Below, in pieces: positions 37,301 through 45,869 of a stretch of DNA of 64,000 bases. A model generated the notes under the pieces. The model was not told the origin of the DNA. It saw nothing but the letters and a program-made list of their open reading frames with translations, and did no database searches. A program made the position numbers and the translations under genes. How positions within the stretch are numbered: the first letter of the stretch is position 1; every line of letters begins with the position of its first letter. The stretch is from an uncultured Isosphaeraceae bacterium (GTDB taxonomy: Bacteria; Planctomycetota; Planctomycetia; Isosphaerales; Isosphaeraceae): contig CAMFLR010000001.1 in the NCBI GenBank assembly GCA_945957605.1, positions 682,001 through 746,000 of the forward strand, written 5' to 3'.

Positions 37301-37664
37301 AGCGCGACGGCAAATGCCGATGGTTGGTGAGCGCACGATTGCCGCGGCGGTCGAACGTGTGCTGGCGTGCTGGCACGGTCCACTGGGTGGAGCATTGCGC
37401 GCCGCACGCGAAGTTCGGCGCCACATCTCATGGACAATTCATCACCAGAGCACAGTCTTTGAGGGACGGATCGACCTAACCTACCGAGCGGCGGATGACG
37501 CTTGGATGCTCGTGCTAATCAGCGATGTTGCGTCGGACGTTCGCCAAGAGCACGTTCGCGCGCGGCTTGCGCAGGAAGTTGCCGGTGACTTTGGGCTCGA
37601 TCCGGTTGCGGGAGTTTGGCTGTTCCGGCACGGTGAGGGTGGCTCGTTCGAGCGTGTGCTCTGA
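34398..37664 (+). CDS. addA: AddA-like UvrD/Rep helicase subunit with degenerate nuclease domain
   Basis: Motor subunit partnered with AddB, 1088 residues. All superfamily 1 helicase motifs are present: AGAGCGKTTVL (~23-33), GTFHTQFGNLLRR, LVDEFQDTDPTQ (~368-379), VGDFKQSIYGFRGA, STNFRS, MTIHKAKGLEF (~744) and FYVATTRARD (~822). The C-terminal domain still begins like the AddA nuclease (EGRIDLTYRAADDAW, ~1022). Where DYKTD or DYKSD is expected it reads LVLISDVASD, and the following QxxxY block is absent, so this nuclease is probably inactive. Translation is likely coupled to addB. Confidence 0.87.
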   Translation: MARFTEEQQTAIELEGSSVVLSAGAGCGKTTVLTERLVRSLSPDLGFSLERIVVLTFTDKAAAELRARVRTAARAKLAEGEDVEYWRGVQRGLEAAPIGTFHTQFGNLLRRHAVWAGVDPEFTILDEVISKTMREQSVEACLRECLSEVDEDLRELAVVFGLDRVRDALVSLLEQRLAGSLANWAERTPEEVVDLWRDVFERDVKGLVFDEFREKLTPTLTLMRAHAYEFNKVMRERRDMLIDLIENRLPASQSIDVIKEIAEAARVQGAGTEKNWPDPALYKEVQATFKTLREKTIKSALESLDFDAAASLASATAGIRFARLGSRALKHYRANKTERGALDFDDLLSRTLELVLARPELSQSFDMILVDEFQDTDPTQDQIIRSLAGEDFDQGKLFIVGDFKQSIYGFRGAVPELFDQYRHEFDPEACLPLSTNFRSRTGVIEFVNAVFDDAFAHDYQPLRAGRGDELSAGIAPVVFSWPDASDMELVRSRVHVDELRGAEARRIARMIRQWIDEKRQIFDPAAKVVRAMHGGDVAILFRTQDNFPAYENALAREGIEFHVIGGMAFYAQAEVQDLINVLSVIDDPYDSLALAGALRGPFFRLSDEALFWLASIERGNLATGLANCDEDSLPGLSERDRLRAKRAHAQLELWRGLKDREPIAHIVKRMVQDSGFEAALMGEFLGDRKRANVRKLIKIARKYDEYPGFTLADFVARLKADRDRPPREETAGTTDEQGESVRLMTIHKAKGLEFPVVFLPDLGRRQGGRSDLVTFDSELGPVVKAEGEAEDDDGETGSGVSLGVLINKARRNHRERAESLRVFYVATTRARDTLVLSTSGDPLAETESVGLKLLQERFDLVSGRCLAAAADAQVQTVVEVFNSTQSPTRPRRNRPIPLRGIARLIETTNAAEHEPAVSVPQNPPHFQNLDPSRSLAPARAQLARLVHDLLIEPDISDVFELRDVASRLARRQMPMVGERTIAAAVERVLACWHGPLGGALRAAREVRRHISWTIHHQSTVFEGRIDLTYRAADDAWMLVLISDVASDVRQEHVRARLAQEVAGDFGLDPVAGVWLFRHGEGGSFERVL

Positions 37665-37765
37665 GGTCCAGTAACTCGAATCGCCTCCGTTTGGCTTGCG
37701 ATTTTGACGATTGCCCGCCACCATCGAGACCTGACCCTTGCGTCTTTTCGCCCTGGAGTGCTTCA

Positions 37766-38878
37766 ATGAGTCAGGCCGCCACCGATCCCAAGTTGCTCGA
37801 ACATTACCTCGAAGAAGAGGTCGACGCGGCGTATCTTTATCGCGAACTGGCGGCGATTGAAAAAGACGACGCACGGCGCGCGCTGTTCTTGAAGCTTGCG
37901 TCGGTCGAGGATCGCCACATCGAGCGATGGGAAGCACTGCTCACCGAAGCGGGCGCAGCGATTCCGCCCAAGCGGCCATCGGGTCGGTCGAGATTAATGG
38001 CCTGGCTCGCGCGCCGGCTTGGGCCGCAACTCATTTTACCGCGCATTCTTGCTGAAGAAGGCCGCGAGGCCGCCGCGTTCTTGCGACTCGCCAGCAAGAC
38101 CGATCATCCTTCAATGCGAGACGCCGCTTCGACGATCGCACGCGAATCGGCCGAGCATGCCGGCGAACTGAGCAATATTCTCGGCGGCGAGGGCGAACCC
38201 TGGCACTCAACGGGTGCTGGCGGTTACATGCGTAGTATTGTTTACGGCTTTAACGATGGCCTGACTGCAAACTTCGGGCTCGTCGCCGGCGTGATTGGAG
38301 CGAATGCGGATATTCGCTTTGTGATTCTCACCGGAATTGCGGGCGCGGTGGCGGATGCGCTATCGATGGGTTCGAGCGGGTATCTCGCGGCGAAGAGCGA
38401 GGCGGAAGTTCATGAGAATGACATCGCGCTTGAACGCGAGGAAATTCGCCTGATGCCCGACCTCGAAATCGAGGAACTGGCACTCATTTATGAGGCTAAG
38501 GGAATTCCGGCAGAGCAGGCGCAATCGATGGCGCATGCTCTGATGAGCGATCCCGACCGCGCACTCGAAACCAAAGTGCGCGAGGAGTTGAAGATTAGCA
38601 AACCGGATGTGACGCCGTTCAACGACGGCCTGATTACCGGCACTGCAACGGCGATTGGTGCCATCATTCCGATCTTGCCATTCTTCCTGATGCACGGCTC
38701 GATCGCGATTTGGGTTTCGCTCACGATCAGCATGCTGGCGCACTTCGGCGTGGGCGCGGCGCGAAGTTTGTTCACGGGGCGCGGCATCTGGGTCAGCGGC
38801 CGCGATATGTTTTTGGTTGGCTTTGGCGTGGCGGCTGCAGGATTCCTGATCGGCAAGCTGCTCGAGGGACGAATCTGA
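37766..38878 (+). CDS. Ferritin-like domain fused to VIT1/CCC1-type metal transporter
   Basis: Protein of 370 residues from ATG 37766 (GGAG 8 nt upstream). Residues ~1-140 are a rubrerythrin-like four-helix bundle with diiron-type Glu/His positions (LEEEVDAAYLYREL, ASVEDRHIERWEAL, ILAEEGREAAAFL, ARESAEHAGEL). Residues ~150-370 form a VIT family membrane domain (VYGFNDGLTANFGLVAGVIG, SMGSSGYLAAKSE) with five helices. VIT proteins export or sequester Fe2+ or Mn2+, and the fused bundle probably senses or passes iron. It follows addA by 101 bp on the same strand, perhaps by chance. Confidence 0.88.
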   Translation: MSQAATDPKLLEHYLEEEVDAAYLYRELAAIEKDDARRALFLKLASVEDRHIERWEALLTEAGAAIPPKRPSGRSRLMAWLARRLGPQLILPRILAEEGREAAAFLRLASKTDHPSMRDAASTIARESAEHAGELSNILGGEGEPWHSTGAGGYMRSIVYGFNDGLTANFGLVAGVIGANADIRFVILTGIAGAVADALSMGSSGYLAAKSEAEVHENDIALEREEIRLMPDLEIEELALIYEAKGIPAEQAQSMAHALMSDPDRALETKVREELKISKPDVTPFNDGLITGTATAIGAIIPILPFFLMHGSIAIWVSLTISMLAHFGVGAARSLFTGRGIWVSGRDMFLVGFGVAAAGFLIGKLLEGRI

Positions 38879-38890
38879 GAGCGAGCCAGA

Positions 38891-40786
38891 TTATTCCTTC
38901 GCCGACGCTACGCGGGCCGTTGCGCCAGTGCGGGCGTGGGTGAGCCAGCGTTCTTGCAGATCGCTCACGCCCTCGATTTTGTAGACCCTGCGCAGCTCGC
39001 TATCAATATCGGCGCGCTGCGTGCCTTGCACGAATTCGATGAATTGGCCCGGCGTCCCCTGCTCCACGAGGAACTTCGTAAGCGACACGCTCTGCGCGTA
39101 ATAGAGCGGCCAGTGCGGGCCTTCGGGGTATTCGCGCACCATCAGGTTGGCTAGCGAGAAGATTTTGCCGCCTTGGAGGGCCTTGTCGAGGTCGGCGATG
39201 CGGCGTTCTTGTTCGGCTTTCGGCTCGGAAAGAACCGCGATGCCCTCGTCGGCCCAGCGGGGAATTTGCTGGGCGGGGAAGAGGTCGGCAAGGAGAACGT
39301 GAGTTACTTCGTGAGGTAGGACCGCGCTCACGAGCGTGGGGTGATCTGCTCGCAGATTCACCCGGCGTGCCGTGACTTTTTGCCCGTCCGACTGCATCGT
39401 CGAAAAGCCCGGAGACTCGGCGGGCTGATGGGTCATTTGTGCGAAAATCGCACTGTTGGGATAGAGGTAAATCTCACAGCGCGGCGACCAGGCACGCGGT
39501 GGCGGTGAACCCGTCCAGCGGCGAATTTGTGCCTCACGAGCCGCTTCGGCAGCTTGTGCAACGCGTTCTGCGAGTTTGGCATCGGCGTGGAACACGACGA
39601 AATTCGTCGATTCGTGGATCTGCCAGTTCGACGAGTCGTTGTGTGTCGATACCGATTGAGGTGTTTCGGTCGAAGGGACGGCGGCGAGCGCGATATCGCC
39701 GGGCTTGGCGACCCGAGGTGCGGGGGCAGGCGCGGCGACGGCAGGAGCATTGCGGGTGAGGTCGCGAATTTGGTCGGCTGGCCGTTCGTTTTCGGGCATT
39801 GCACCACGGACGACGCGTCCACGTGGTTGCTTGGCGACGCTCTTCGACTGATCGGCTGCGCGGTTGCGAAGATATTCAGCGTACCAGTAGCGCGGGCTGA
39901 GGGCCTTGATCTCGAGAATCTCGCGATCGATCGCGGCCCACTCGGCTTGAGTCGCCGGCTTTGCTTTGATTTGTTTCACAACTGCAACCGACCGGCAGTA
40001 GGCCCAGTGAATCTTGCGATCCTCGGGCAACTTGCCCAGGCGTGCGAGTTCCGCGTAGCCGGAGGCGGCGTCGAGGTACTGTGCGGCAAGATAGGCACGG
40101 TCGGCACGCGATTGAATATTGCGGGCATCGGGAAGCGCGGGCATCGCGGATGCGACGGGGTCGTTCGCGGGGATTTCTACCGGTTTTGCTGGTGTTTCTG
40201 CGGGTTTTTCGGCTGGGATGGGAATGGGTAGTGATTCGGGCGCAGCGGCCGGTGGCGTGACTGGTGCTGTTGGTTGGGCTGGTTCGGTGGGCGGGTTCAG
40301 TTCGAGCGCTGCGGGCGGCGCGACCTCGGGCGGGACTGTCGCTTCAGTTGCCGAGGGGGCTGCGATTTCGACGATTTTGGGCTCTGGTGCACCTTTGATC
40401 GAAGCCGCTGATTTTGCTTCTGGCTTGGCTGCGATCGGAGTTGCAGGCTTTGAAGGAGCGATCGGCGGTTCGTCTGGCTTGCCACGGAGGCGGCGATTGA
40501 GGATCTGCAGATTCTCGCGCAGTTCCTCGGCTTCTTCGGTCTTTCCCGCCTTGGCGGCCTGGTCGGCCGCGCGGGTGTAGGCCTGGCGGAGCACGACGAC
40601 CATTGGTCCCAGATCGGCGCCGGCGTTCGGTAGGGCAGTTTCGATCAGTGCGACCGCGCCTTTGGCATCGCCCTTGGCGAGCAGGGCGCGGGCCTGATCA
40701 ACCGTTTCGTTTGCGAGAGAGTTGCTGGGGATGACCCAGCCCAAACAAAGCGCGGCGAGAAGCACCGCTCGCATTGGGCCGTTCAT
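38891..40786 (-). CDS. Exported HExxH metallopeptidase (peptidase MA-like) with Pro/Ala-rich linker
   Basis: Protein of 631 residues with a signal peptide (MRAVLLAALCLGWVIPSNSLA) and TPR-like helices (~25-95). A long Pro/Ala/Glu linker (~100-220) is followed by a second helical block (~225-330) and a C-terminal gluzincin-type domain. The zinc motif is VLPHEVTHVLL (HExxH), followed by IPRWADEGIAVLSE, whose Glu supplies the third ligand. This matches peptidase-MA-like hydrolases. It would act on the cell surface or periplasm. Convergent with the VIT gene. Confidence 0.72.
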   Translation of the reverse strand: MNGPMRAVLLAALCLGWVIPSNSLANETVDQARALLAKGDAKGAVALIETALPNAGADLGPMVVVLRQAYTRAADQAAKAGKTEEAEELRENLQILNRRLRGKPDEPPIAPSKPATPIAAKPEAKSAASIKGAPEPKIVEIAAPSATEATVPPEVAPPAALELNPPTEPAQPTAPVTPPAAAPESLPIPIPAEKPAETPAKPVEIPANDPVASAMPALPDARNIQSRADRAYLAAQYLDAASGYAELARLGKLPEDRKIHWAYCRSVAVVKQIKAKPATQAEWAAIDREILEIKALSPRYWYAEYLRNRAADQSKSVAKQPRGRVVRGAMPENERPADQIRDLTRNAPAVAAPAPAPRVAKPGDIALAAVPSTETPQSVSTHNDSSNWQIHESTNFVVFHADAKLAERVAQAAEAAREAQIRRWTGSPPPRAWSPRCEIYLYPNSAIFAQMTHQPAESPGFSTMQSDGQKVTARRVNLRADHPTLVSAVLPHEVTHVLLADLFPAQQIPRWADEGIAVLSEPKAEQERRIADLDKALQGGKIFSLANLMVREYPEGPHWPLYYAQSVSLTKFLVEQGTPGQFIEFVQGTQRADIDSELRRVYKIEGVSDLQERWLTHARTGATARVASAKE

Positions 40787-41202
40787 GACGATCCATGTCC
40801 TGTATCGCGGTCGCCCCGAACCGAGGGAGCGGGACCGACCTCTTCCTTGAGGAGTTGAACGTCGCGAAGCCGCCGGATCCGGTCAATCCATGACCGTGAC
40901 GCGGAGAATTCGCCCCGAGTCGAATCACTGTGGAAATGAATCTGGTAACGATTTCGGGCAAGGCGCGGAGGGAAAAAAGCGGCGTTTTCCGCTTTTTTTG
41001 AAGCCTTTCCGTGAGCCATCGAGGCGGGAGTATGGCTCGATCGGGAAAAATCGTCAACCCGAGTCGCGATTTTGCTCAAGTTTTCGATGCGCCGTGCCGA
41101 TCGCGCGGGGGTGTAAGTTAAAGGGGGCCATCGGGTATTCTGAAACCCAGAGCAATTGCTGAGGTTTTTCTTATCGAGTTCGAGTGCGCAGGGTCGTTCG
41201 AC
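40787..41202. other. Divergent intergenic region (416 bp) containing an intrinsic terminator
   Basis: Lies between the starts of two divergent genes, where a terminator is not expected. No convincing ORF was found on either strand. A strong bidirectional hairpin with A/T tracts at 40973-40998 suggests that a short transcript (leader or small RNA) ends here. Confidence 0.5.
40973..40998. terminator. Strong bidirectional intrinsic terminator
   Basis: AAAAAAGCGG / CCGCTTTTTT form a perfect 10-bp stem with a 6-nt loop (CGTTTT), with A-run and U-run on both strands. It sits upstream of both flanking genes rather than downstream of either. Confidence 0.75.
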
Positions 41203-41832
41203 ATGCGGATCATTGCGGGGCAAAGGCGAGGTCACAAATTCGACGGGCCGAACGATGACGTTACTCGGCCGACGAGCGACCTCGTGCGTGAATCGATCTT
41301 CAATATCCTCGGCGACTCGGTTGATGGGCGGCTGGTCATCGACCTCTACGCTGGCACCGGCGGGCTCGGTCTCGAGGCGCTGAGTCGAGGTGCGACGCGG
41401 GCGATTTTCATCGAGTTGAAGGGGGAAAATGTGGCGCTGATTCGCCGCAATGTTGCCACTCTTCGATACGAAGATCGCGCGACGGTGACCAAGGCCGACG
41501 CTTCCCGTTGGGCACGCGCGTTCGAGCCGGTCGACGAAGAACCGGTCATCGTCTTTCTCGACCCGCCGTACCGCGAATATGAAAATCACCCCGAACGTGT
41601 GCGCGAGACGCTTGAAGGACTGGTACAGCGGCTGCCTGCCGGTTCGACTCTGGTTGTGGAGTCAAGAAGCGATCTCGACGATGCCGTGCTTCCTGAGTTG
41701 GAGCGTTGGGACGTTAGGCGCTACGGCGGCACGCAAGTAGCGTTTCGCGACCTCGGAGACGAACAGGAAGATGAAGCGTCTGCCGAAGTCGATGAAGAGT
41801 CGGATAGCGACGAAGGTACGGCGAACGATTGA
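41203..41832 (+). CDS. rsmD: 16S rRNA (guanine(966)-N(2))-methyltransferase
   Basis: SAM-dependent methyltransferase acting on the 30S subunit. Its 209 residues show the RsmD start (MRIIAGQRRGHKF), the segment RPTSDLVRESIFNIL, the SAM motif VIDLYAGTGGLGLEAL and the catalytic DPPY motif VFLDPPYREYE. The C-terminal ~25 residues form an acidic tail (EQEDEASAEVDEESDSDEG) beyond the usual end. The cca-type gene begins 2 bp after its stop, indicating an operon for RNA maturation. Confidence 0.92.
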   Translation: MRIIAGQRRGHKFDGPNDDVTRPTSDLVRESIFNILGDSVDGRLVIDLYAGTGGLGLEALSRGATRAIFIELKGENVALIRRNVATLRYEDRATVTKADASRWARAFEPVDEEPVIVFLDPPYREYENHPERVRETLEGLVQRLPAGSTLVVESRSDLDDAVLPELERWDVRRYGGTQVAFRDLGDEQEDEASAEVDEESDSDEGTAND

Positions 41833-41834
41833 TC

Positions 41835-43166
41835 ATGAATCACGGATCGAACGAGAGCGATCGCGTGTCAGATACCGACGCGCGCAGAGTGTTCGCCACT
41901 GAGGTGGTGCAGCGGTTGCGGTCGCGCGGGTTTCAGGCGCTTTGGGCCGGCGGCTGCGTGCGCGATCTGTTGATGAACCACCCGCCCAGCGATTACGACG
42001 TGGCGACGGACGCGCGTCCGCAAGAAGTGATGGGGCTATTTCGGCGCACGTTTGCGGTGGGGGCAAGCTTCGGCGTGGTGCGCGTACTCGGTGATGATGC
42101 GACCGGTGATGTCGAAGTTGCGACGTTTCGAAGTGACGGCGTCTACAGCGATGGCCGGCGTCCGGAGAGTGTATCGTTCTCGACGGCTGAGTTCGACGCG
42201 TCTCGCCGGGATTTCACGATCAATGGCATGTTTTATGACCCAATCGAAGCGTGCGTGATCGATTACGTTGGCGGGCGAGCTGATCTTGATCGCAAAGTTC
42301 TTCGTGCGATTGGTGATCCATTTGCGCGATTTGCCGAGGATAAGCTGCGGCTCTTGCGAGCGGCCAGGTTTGCGTCGAGGTTCGACCTGGCGATTGATCC
42401 GACGACTCGCGCCGCGATTGTTGCGATGGCAAGCGAAGTAACGCAAGTTGCGCCGGAGCGGATTGGCCAGGAATGGCGCAAGATGCTCGTTCATCCGTCT
42501 CGTGTGCGATCGCTTGAATTTGTGGATGAGTCGGGCTTGCTGACGACGATTTTGCCATCGGTTGCGCGCCTGAAAGAGACAGATGCTAGCGCATGGGACG
42601 AGACCAAACGCGTAATCGCAATGTTGCCGCAGACGCCCAGTTTTCCCCTCGCGATGGCCGCCCTGCTCCGCCATGTTTCGCTGGGACCGCGGGTGGAAAC
42701 AACTGCGGCGATGCGACAAAAACACGGGCTCAATCCGCTTGTGGTTCAGGTTGCGGAAGATCTCAAACTTTCGAACGCCGAACGCGACCTGATCGCGTGG
42801 CTGTTGCGACACGATGGCGAACTGAAGACGGCGGAATCGATGCGGCGATCGGCGCTGAAGCGTGTGCTGGCGTCATCAGACGTTTGCGACCTGATCGCCT
42901 TGCACGACGCTGTGGCACAAGCGACAGATGGAAATCGTGAGCATATTGATTATTGCCAGCGCTATCTTCGCGATCAGCCCGAAGGACCGATCGACCCGCC
43001 GCCACTAGTCACTGGTCACGACCTGATGAAACATGGGTTGAAGCCGGGGCCGCGGTTTTCCGATTTGCTCGACTCGGTGCGTGATGCGCAGCTCGATGGT
43101 GAAATCCATAGTGCGGCAGAGGCGCTTGCGTTTGTCGATCGCTTGGTGGCAAATCCGCGAGCTTGA
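41835..43166 (+). CDS. cca: CCA tRNA nucleotidyltransferase / poly(A) polymerase family
   Basis: Class II nucleotidyltransferase of 443 residues. The head domain has GGCVRDLLMNHPPSDYDVAT with the metal-binding DYD, and RRDFTINGMFYDP follows. The neck block is RFAEDKLRLLRAARFASRF. The HD-type region is degenerate (LAMAALLRHVSLG). The two tRNA genes in this window encode no CCA, which agrees with a CCA-adding role, but a poly(A) polymerase cannot be excluded. ATG 41835 is preferred over TTG 41829, which would overlap the rsmD stop. Confidence 0.85.
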   Translation: MNHGSNESDRVSDTDARRVFATEVVQRLRSRGFQALWAGGCVRDLLMNHPPSDYDVATDARPQEVMGLFRRTFAVGASFGVVRVLGDDATGDVEVATFRSDGVYSDGRRPESVSFSTAEFDASRRDFTINGMFYDPIEACVIDYVGGRADLDRKVLRAIGDPFARFAEDKLRLLRAARFASRFDLAIDPTTRAAIVAMASEVTQVAPERIGQEWRKMLVHPSRVRSLEFVDESGLLTTILPSVARLKETDASAWDETKRVIAMLPQTPSFPLAMAALLRHVSLGPRVETTAAMRQKHGLNPLVVQVAEDLKLSNAERDLIAWLLRHDGELKTAESMRRSALKRVLASSDVCDLIALHDAVAQATDGNREHIDYCQRYLRDQPEGPIDPPPLVTGHDLMKHGLKPGPRFSDLLDSVRDAQLDGEIHSAAEALAFVDRLVANPRA

Positions 43167-43238
43167 ATCCGGGCCGTTCGTGGGCGACACTGTGGCCCGA
43201 TGAAACGAACTCGCGCAACTCTTCAGGGTTGAACTCCC

Positions 43239-44468
43239 ATGCGCAAGCACGCAATCGCATCAGTTTGTGTTTTTCTTTGGCTATGCGCTCCGGCTGTTCG
43301 AGCGGCCGAATTTCCTGCGTTCGAGGCGAAGGAGCTCGATCCGCATGTCGGCAATGTTTGCTACGCTGTGACGGCCGCGGATGTGAATGGCGATGGCAAG
43401 CTCGACGTTGTGGCAGTGGCCGAAGATGCGGTCGTCTGGTACGAAAATCCGTCGTGGAACAAGCACGTTATCATCAAGAACGCGACGGAGCGCGACAACG
43501 TTTGCTTGCAGGCACATGATATCGACGGCGATGGGCGAATCGATTTTGCCCTCGGCGCTTCGTGGCAACCCGCCAACACGAAAACGGGTGGGACGCTGCA
43601 GTGGCTGACTCGCACCGGTGCGAAGGATGGCGAATGGCGTGTGATTCCGATTGGTTCGGAACCGACGCTTCATCGCATTCGCTGGGGCGATGTTCTGGGC
43701 AACGGTAAGAAGCAACTCGTCGTTGCGCCGCTGCAAGGACGAAACACCAAAGGGCCGAACTGGGGCGAAGGATCTGGTGTCCGGATTCTCGTGTATTCCG
43801 TTCCCGCCGATCCGTTTAAGGAGCCTTGGCCGGTTGAAGTGGCCGATGACAGCTTGCACACGACGCACAACCTGCAAATCACCGATTTCAATGGTGATGG
43901 TAAGAACGAGATTATCGTTGCAGGTTGGGAGGGCGTGTTTTCGCTGAGTCGGCGCGACGACGGCAAGTGGTTCAAGACGAAGATCGGCACCGGCAATCAG
44001 GAAACGGCCCCATTCAAGGGGTCGAGCGAGGTGAAGGTTGGACGTCTGAAGTCGGGCGAGCAATATGTCGCGACAATTGAGCCGTGGCACGGATTCCAGG
44101 TGGTGGTTTACACCAAGAACCCGGCCGAACGGCTCTGGTCGCGCCAGTTGATTGCCGAGCCCGTGACGTGGGGCCATGCGGTTTGGTGTTCGGATCTCGA
44201 CGGCGATGGTGACGAAGAGTTGATCATCGGCCAGCGCGATCCCAACAAGGACAGCAAGAACGGACCCAAAGGGCCGGGGCTGTTTGTCTTCGACCCCGAG
44301 TTGAAGGACGGCAAGCTCGGCTTTGTTCGTCACACCATCGACGATGGCGGCGTGGCGACTGAGGACGCGCTTGCGGCGGATTTGAACGAGGACGGTCGGC
44401 CCGACCTGATTGCCGGAGGACGCGCGACACACAACGTGAAAATCTACCTCAACAAGGGCACGAAGTGA
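43239..44468 (+). CDS. Exported FG-GAP/VCBS-repeat beta-propeller protein
   Basis: Protein of 409 residues with a signal peptide (VCVFLWLCAPAVRAAEF). Calcium-binding propeller repeats recur: AADVNGDGKLDVVAV, AHDIDGDGRIDFALG, ITDFNGDGKNEIIVA, CSDLDGDGDEELIIG and AADLNEDGRPDLIAG. It is a seven-bladed integrin-alpha-type propeller of the kind secreted in large numbers by planctomycetes. Partner unknown. DinB starts within its stop codon (GTGA overlap). Confidence 0.85.
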   Translation: MRKHAIASVCVFLWLCAPAVRAAEFPAFEAKELDPHVGNVCYAVTAADVNGDGKLDVVAVAEDAVVWYENPSWNKHVIIKNATERDNVCLQAHDIDGDGRIDFALGASWQPANTKTGGTLQWLTRTGAKDGEWRVIPIGSEPTLHRIRWGDVLGNGKKQLVVAPLQGRNTKGPNWGEGSGVRILVYSVPADPFKEPWPVEVADDSLHTTHNLQITDFNGDGKNEIIVAGWEGVFSLSRRDDGKWFKTKIGTGNQETAPFKGSSEVKVGRLKSGEQYVATIEPWHGFQVVVYTKNPAERLWSRQLIAEPVTWGHAVWCSDLDGDGDEELIIGQRDPNKDSKNGPKGPGLFVFDPELKDGKLGFVRHTIDDGGVATEDALAADLNEDGRPDLIAGGRATHNVKIYLNKGTK

Positions 44469-44977
44469 GCGTGACGATGAACGACGATTTCGCCAGCCTG
44501 TTTGCCTACACCAAGTGGGCGAATGACCTGATGCTTGAGTATTGCCGCAAGCTGACGCAGGAGCAGTACACGGCCGAGCCGGTACCAGGCTGGAGTTCGA
44601 TTCAATCGACCGTCGCGCATATCGCCGTCGCGACTGAAGGTTGGATGCGCGGAGTTGCAGGACTTCCGACGGATTCGTTTCCATCGCAGGATGCGTTTCA
44701 AACGGTCGACTCAGCCGCGGCGCATCTCCAAAAGGCATATGGCGACTTTGAGCGAGCATTGCCGGGATTTACAGCCGAATGGCTCGCAACTCCGCGCACG
44801 TTCAAGGGACGCACTCGAACGGTCGTCGTTCCACCTTGGGTGGTGTTGCGGCACGTTGCCAATCATGGAACCTACCATCGTGGTCAGGTGGCCTCGAAGC
44901 TCAAGAGGTTCGGAATCGACCCGCCGCTAACCGACTTGATTTACTGGGCGGCGCCAGAGTTTTTTCAAAATCTTTGA
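44465..44977 (+). CDS. DinB/YfiT-like metal-dependent four-helix protein
   Basis: Protein of 170 residues. The DinB-family metal-binding histidines are seen as TVAHIAVATEGW (~52) and HVANHGTYHRGQV (~130-142), within a four-helix bundle. Members include bacillithiol-type transferases and maleylpyruvate isomerase-like enzymes; which one applies here is not clear. The start is GTG 44465 overlapping the previous stop; ATG 44477 is an alternative. A strong GC hairpin follows at 44991-45015. Confidence 0.85.
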   Translation: MSVTMNDDFASLFAYTKWANDLMLEYCRKLTQEQYTAEPVPGWSSIQSTVAHIAVATEGWMRGVAGLPTDSFPSQDAFQTVDSAAAHLQKAYGDFERALPGFTAEWLATPRTFKGRTRTVVVPPWVVLRHVANHGTYHRGQVASKLKRFGIDPPLTDLIYWAAPEFFQNL

Positions 44978-44990
44978 ATCGTTCCGGAAG

Positions 44991-45015
44991 GCGCCGGCGA
45001 CCCATTCGCCGGCGC
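44991..45015 (+). terminator. Intrinsic terminator after DinB gene
   Basis: GCGCCGGCG / CGCCGGCGC, a 9-bp perfect stem with a 7-nt loop, followed by ATGCTTTTCG, 14 nt past the stop. Confidence 0.7.
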
Positions 45016-45089
45016 ATGCTTTTCGCACTCGACGAAACGAGATGTCCTTTCAATTCGGTTAGCCGAGAACCTAACGCCCAAAGTCCAAA

Positions 45090-45869
45090 TTACTTCTTCG
45101 ATTTCGTCTTCTTCTTGGACTCGACCATTTTCGGCTCGTCGGCAGGCTCATTGTTCTGAGGCTCGAAAACGAGCGACATATCAAGAAGCGAGCCGTCTTC
45201 CGAAATCTTGATGTTGTATGTGAGTTGGCGCAGATCGACCTGAGTTTTGTAGAACACAGGCCCAACTGCTTGAGTGCGCGTGATATCGCCGCGCAACTGT
45301 GCGCGGGGCGCGTAACGCTTGAGTGTCTTTTCCACAGCGTTTGGCAGACTCGAGCGTTTTACGATCGTTTTGGTGAATGTTCGCGACTTTTCTACGAGCG
45401 TTCCGTTAGCCTCGATCAGCAGCGAATAACGCAAGCCGCTGAGTTCCACTTCGGCTTCGTAAAGGATCACATCGCCGTGGCGCTGGAGCCTGTGGACCTC
45501 GCCGAACTTGGCGTTGTTGGATTCGTTGAGAAAGGTCTCTTTTACCGGCGCGGGGCATCCGGCGAATTTCATGACATCGTCGCGCTCGTTTGCTCCCATG
45601 ATCATCAACGTGCCGTCATCGTAGACGCTGATCTGGAATTCCTTACCGTTTATGGTTGTGACGACCCAGTAAAGCTCGAGACCGGCTTCGAGTGTTTGGT
45701 GTACCGTTTCGATTTTCATAGGCTTCGCAGCCTGCAAAATTGTTTTCCTCGCTGGCGCGGGGATCTCTTCAATTCGCACGATCGAATCGCCGAATTGTGC
45801 AACTGATGTACAAACTGCGCCGACGATCAAAGCGATCGTCCAAGAGAACACGAGACAAGATCGAAGCAT
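45090..45869 (-). CDS. Exported protein with three PepSY-like repeats (paralog A)
   Basis: Protein of 259 residues from ATG 45869 (GGGAGA upstream) with a signal peptide (VFSWTIALIVGAVCTSVAQF). Three ~70-residue units repeat one pattern: a P-x-x-V/A-x-x-T helix start (IPAPARKTILQ, CPAPVKETFLN, LPNAVEKTLKR), then a strand with a conserved Tyr, then a strand ending in G-(T/S)-L. This is like PepSY/BLIP-type modules. The Lys-rich C-terminus is SKKKTKSKK. It is paralogous to the gene at 46,837, and the two flank a His-rich protein. Such modules often bind peptides or inhibit proteases; nothing specific is shown here. Confidence 0.68.
   Translation of the reverse strand: MLRSCLVFSWTIALIVGAVCTSVAQFGDSIVRIEEIPAPARKTILQAAKPMKIETVHQTLEAGLELYWVVTTINGKEFQISVYDDGTLMIMGANERDDVMKFAGCPAPVKETFLNESNNAKFGEVHRLQRHGDVILYEAEVELSGLRYSLLIEANGTLVEKSRTFTKTIVKRSSLPNAVEKTLKRYAPRAQLRGDITRTQAVGPVFYKTQVDLRQLTYNIKISEDGSLLDMSLVFEPQNNEPADEPKMVESKKKTKSKK

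Noticed and set aside
38891..40786. TonB-like protein suggested by the long Pro/Ala/Glu region
   Set aside because: The C-terminus is an HExxH metallopeptidase domain and there is no TonB C-terminal fold or N-terminal anchor.
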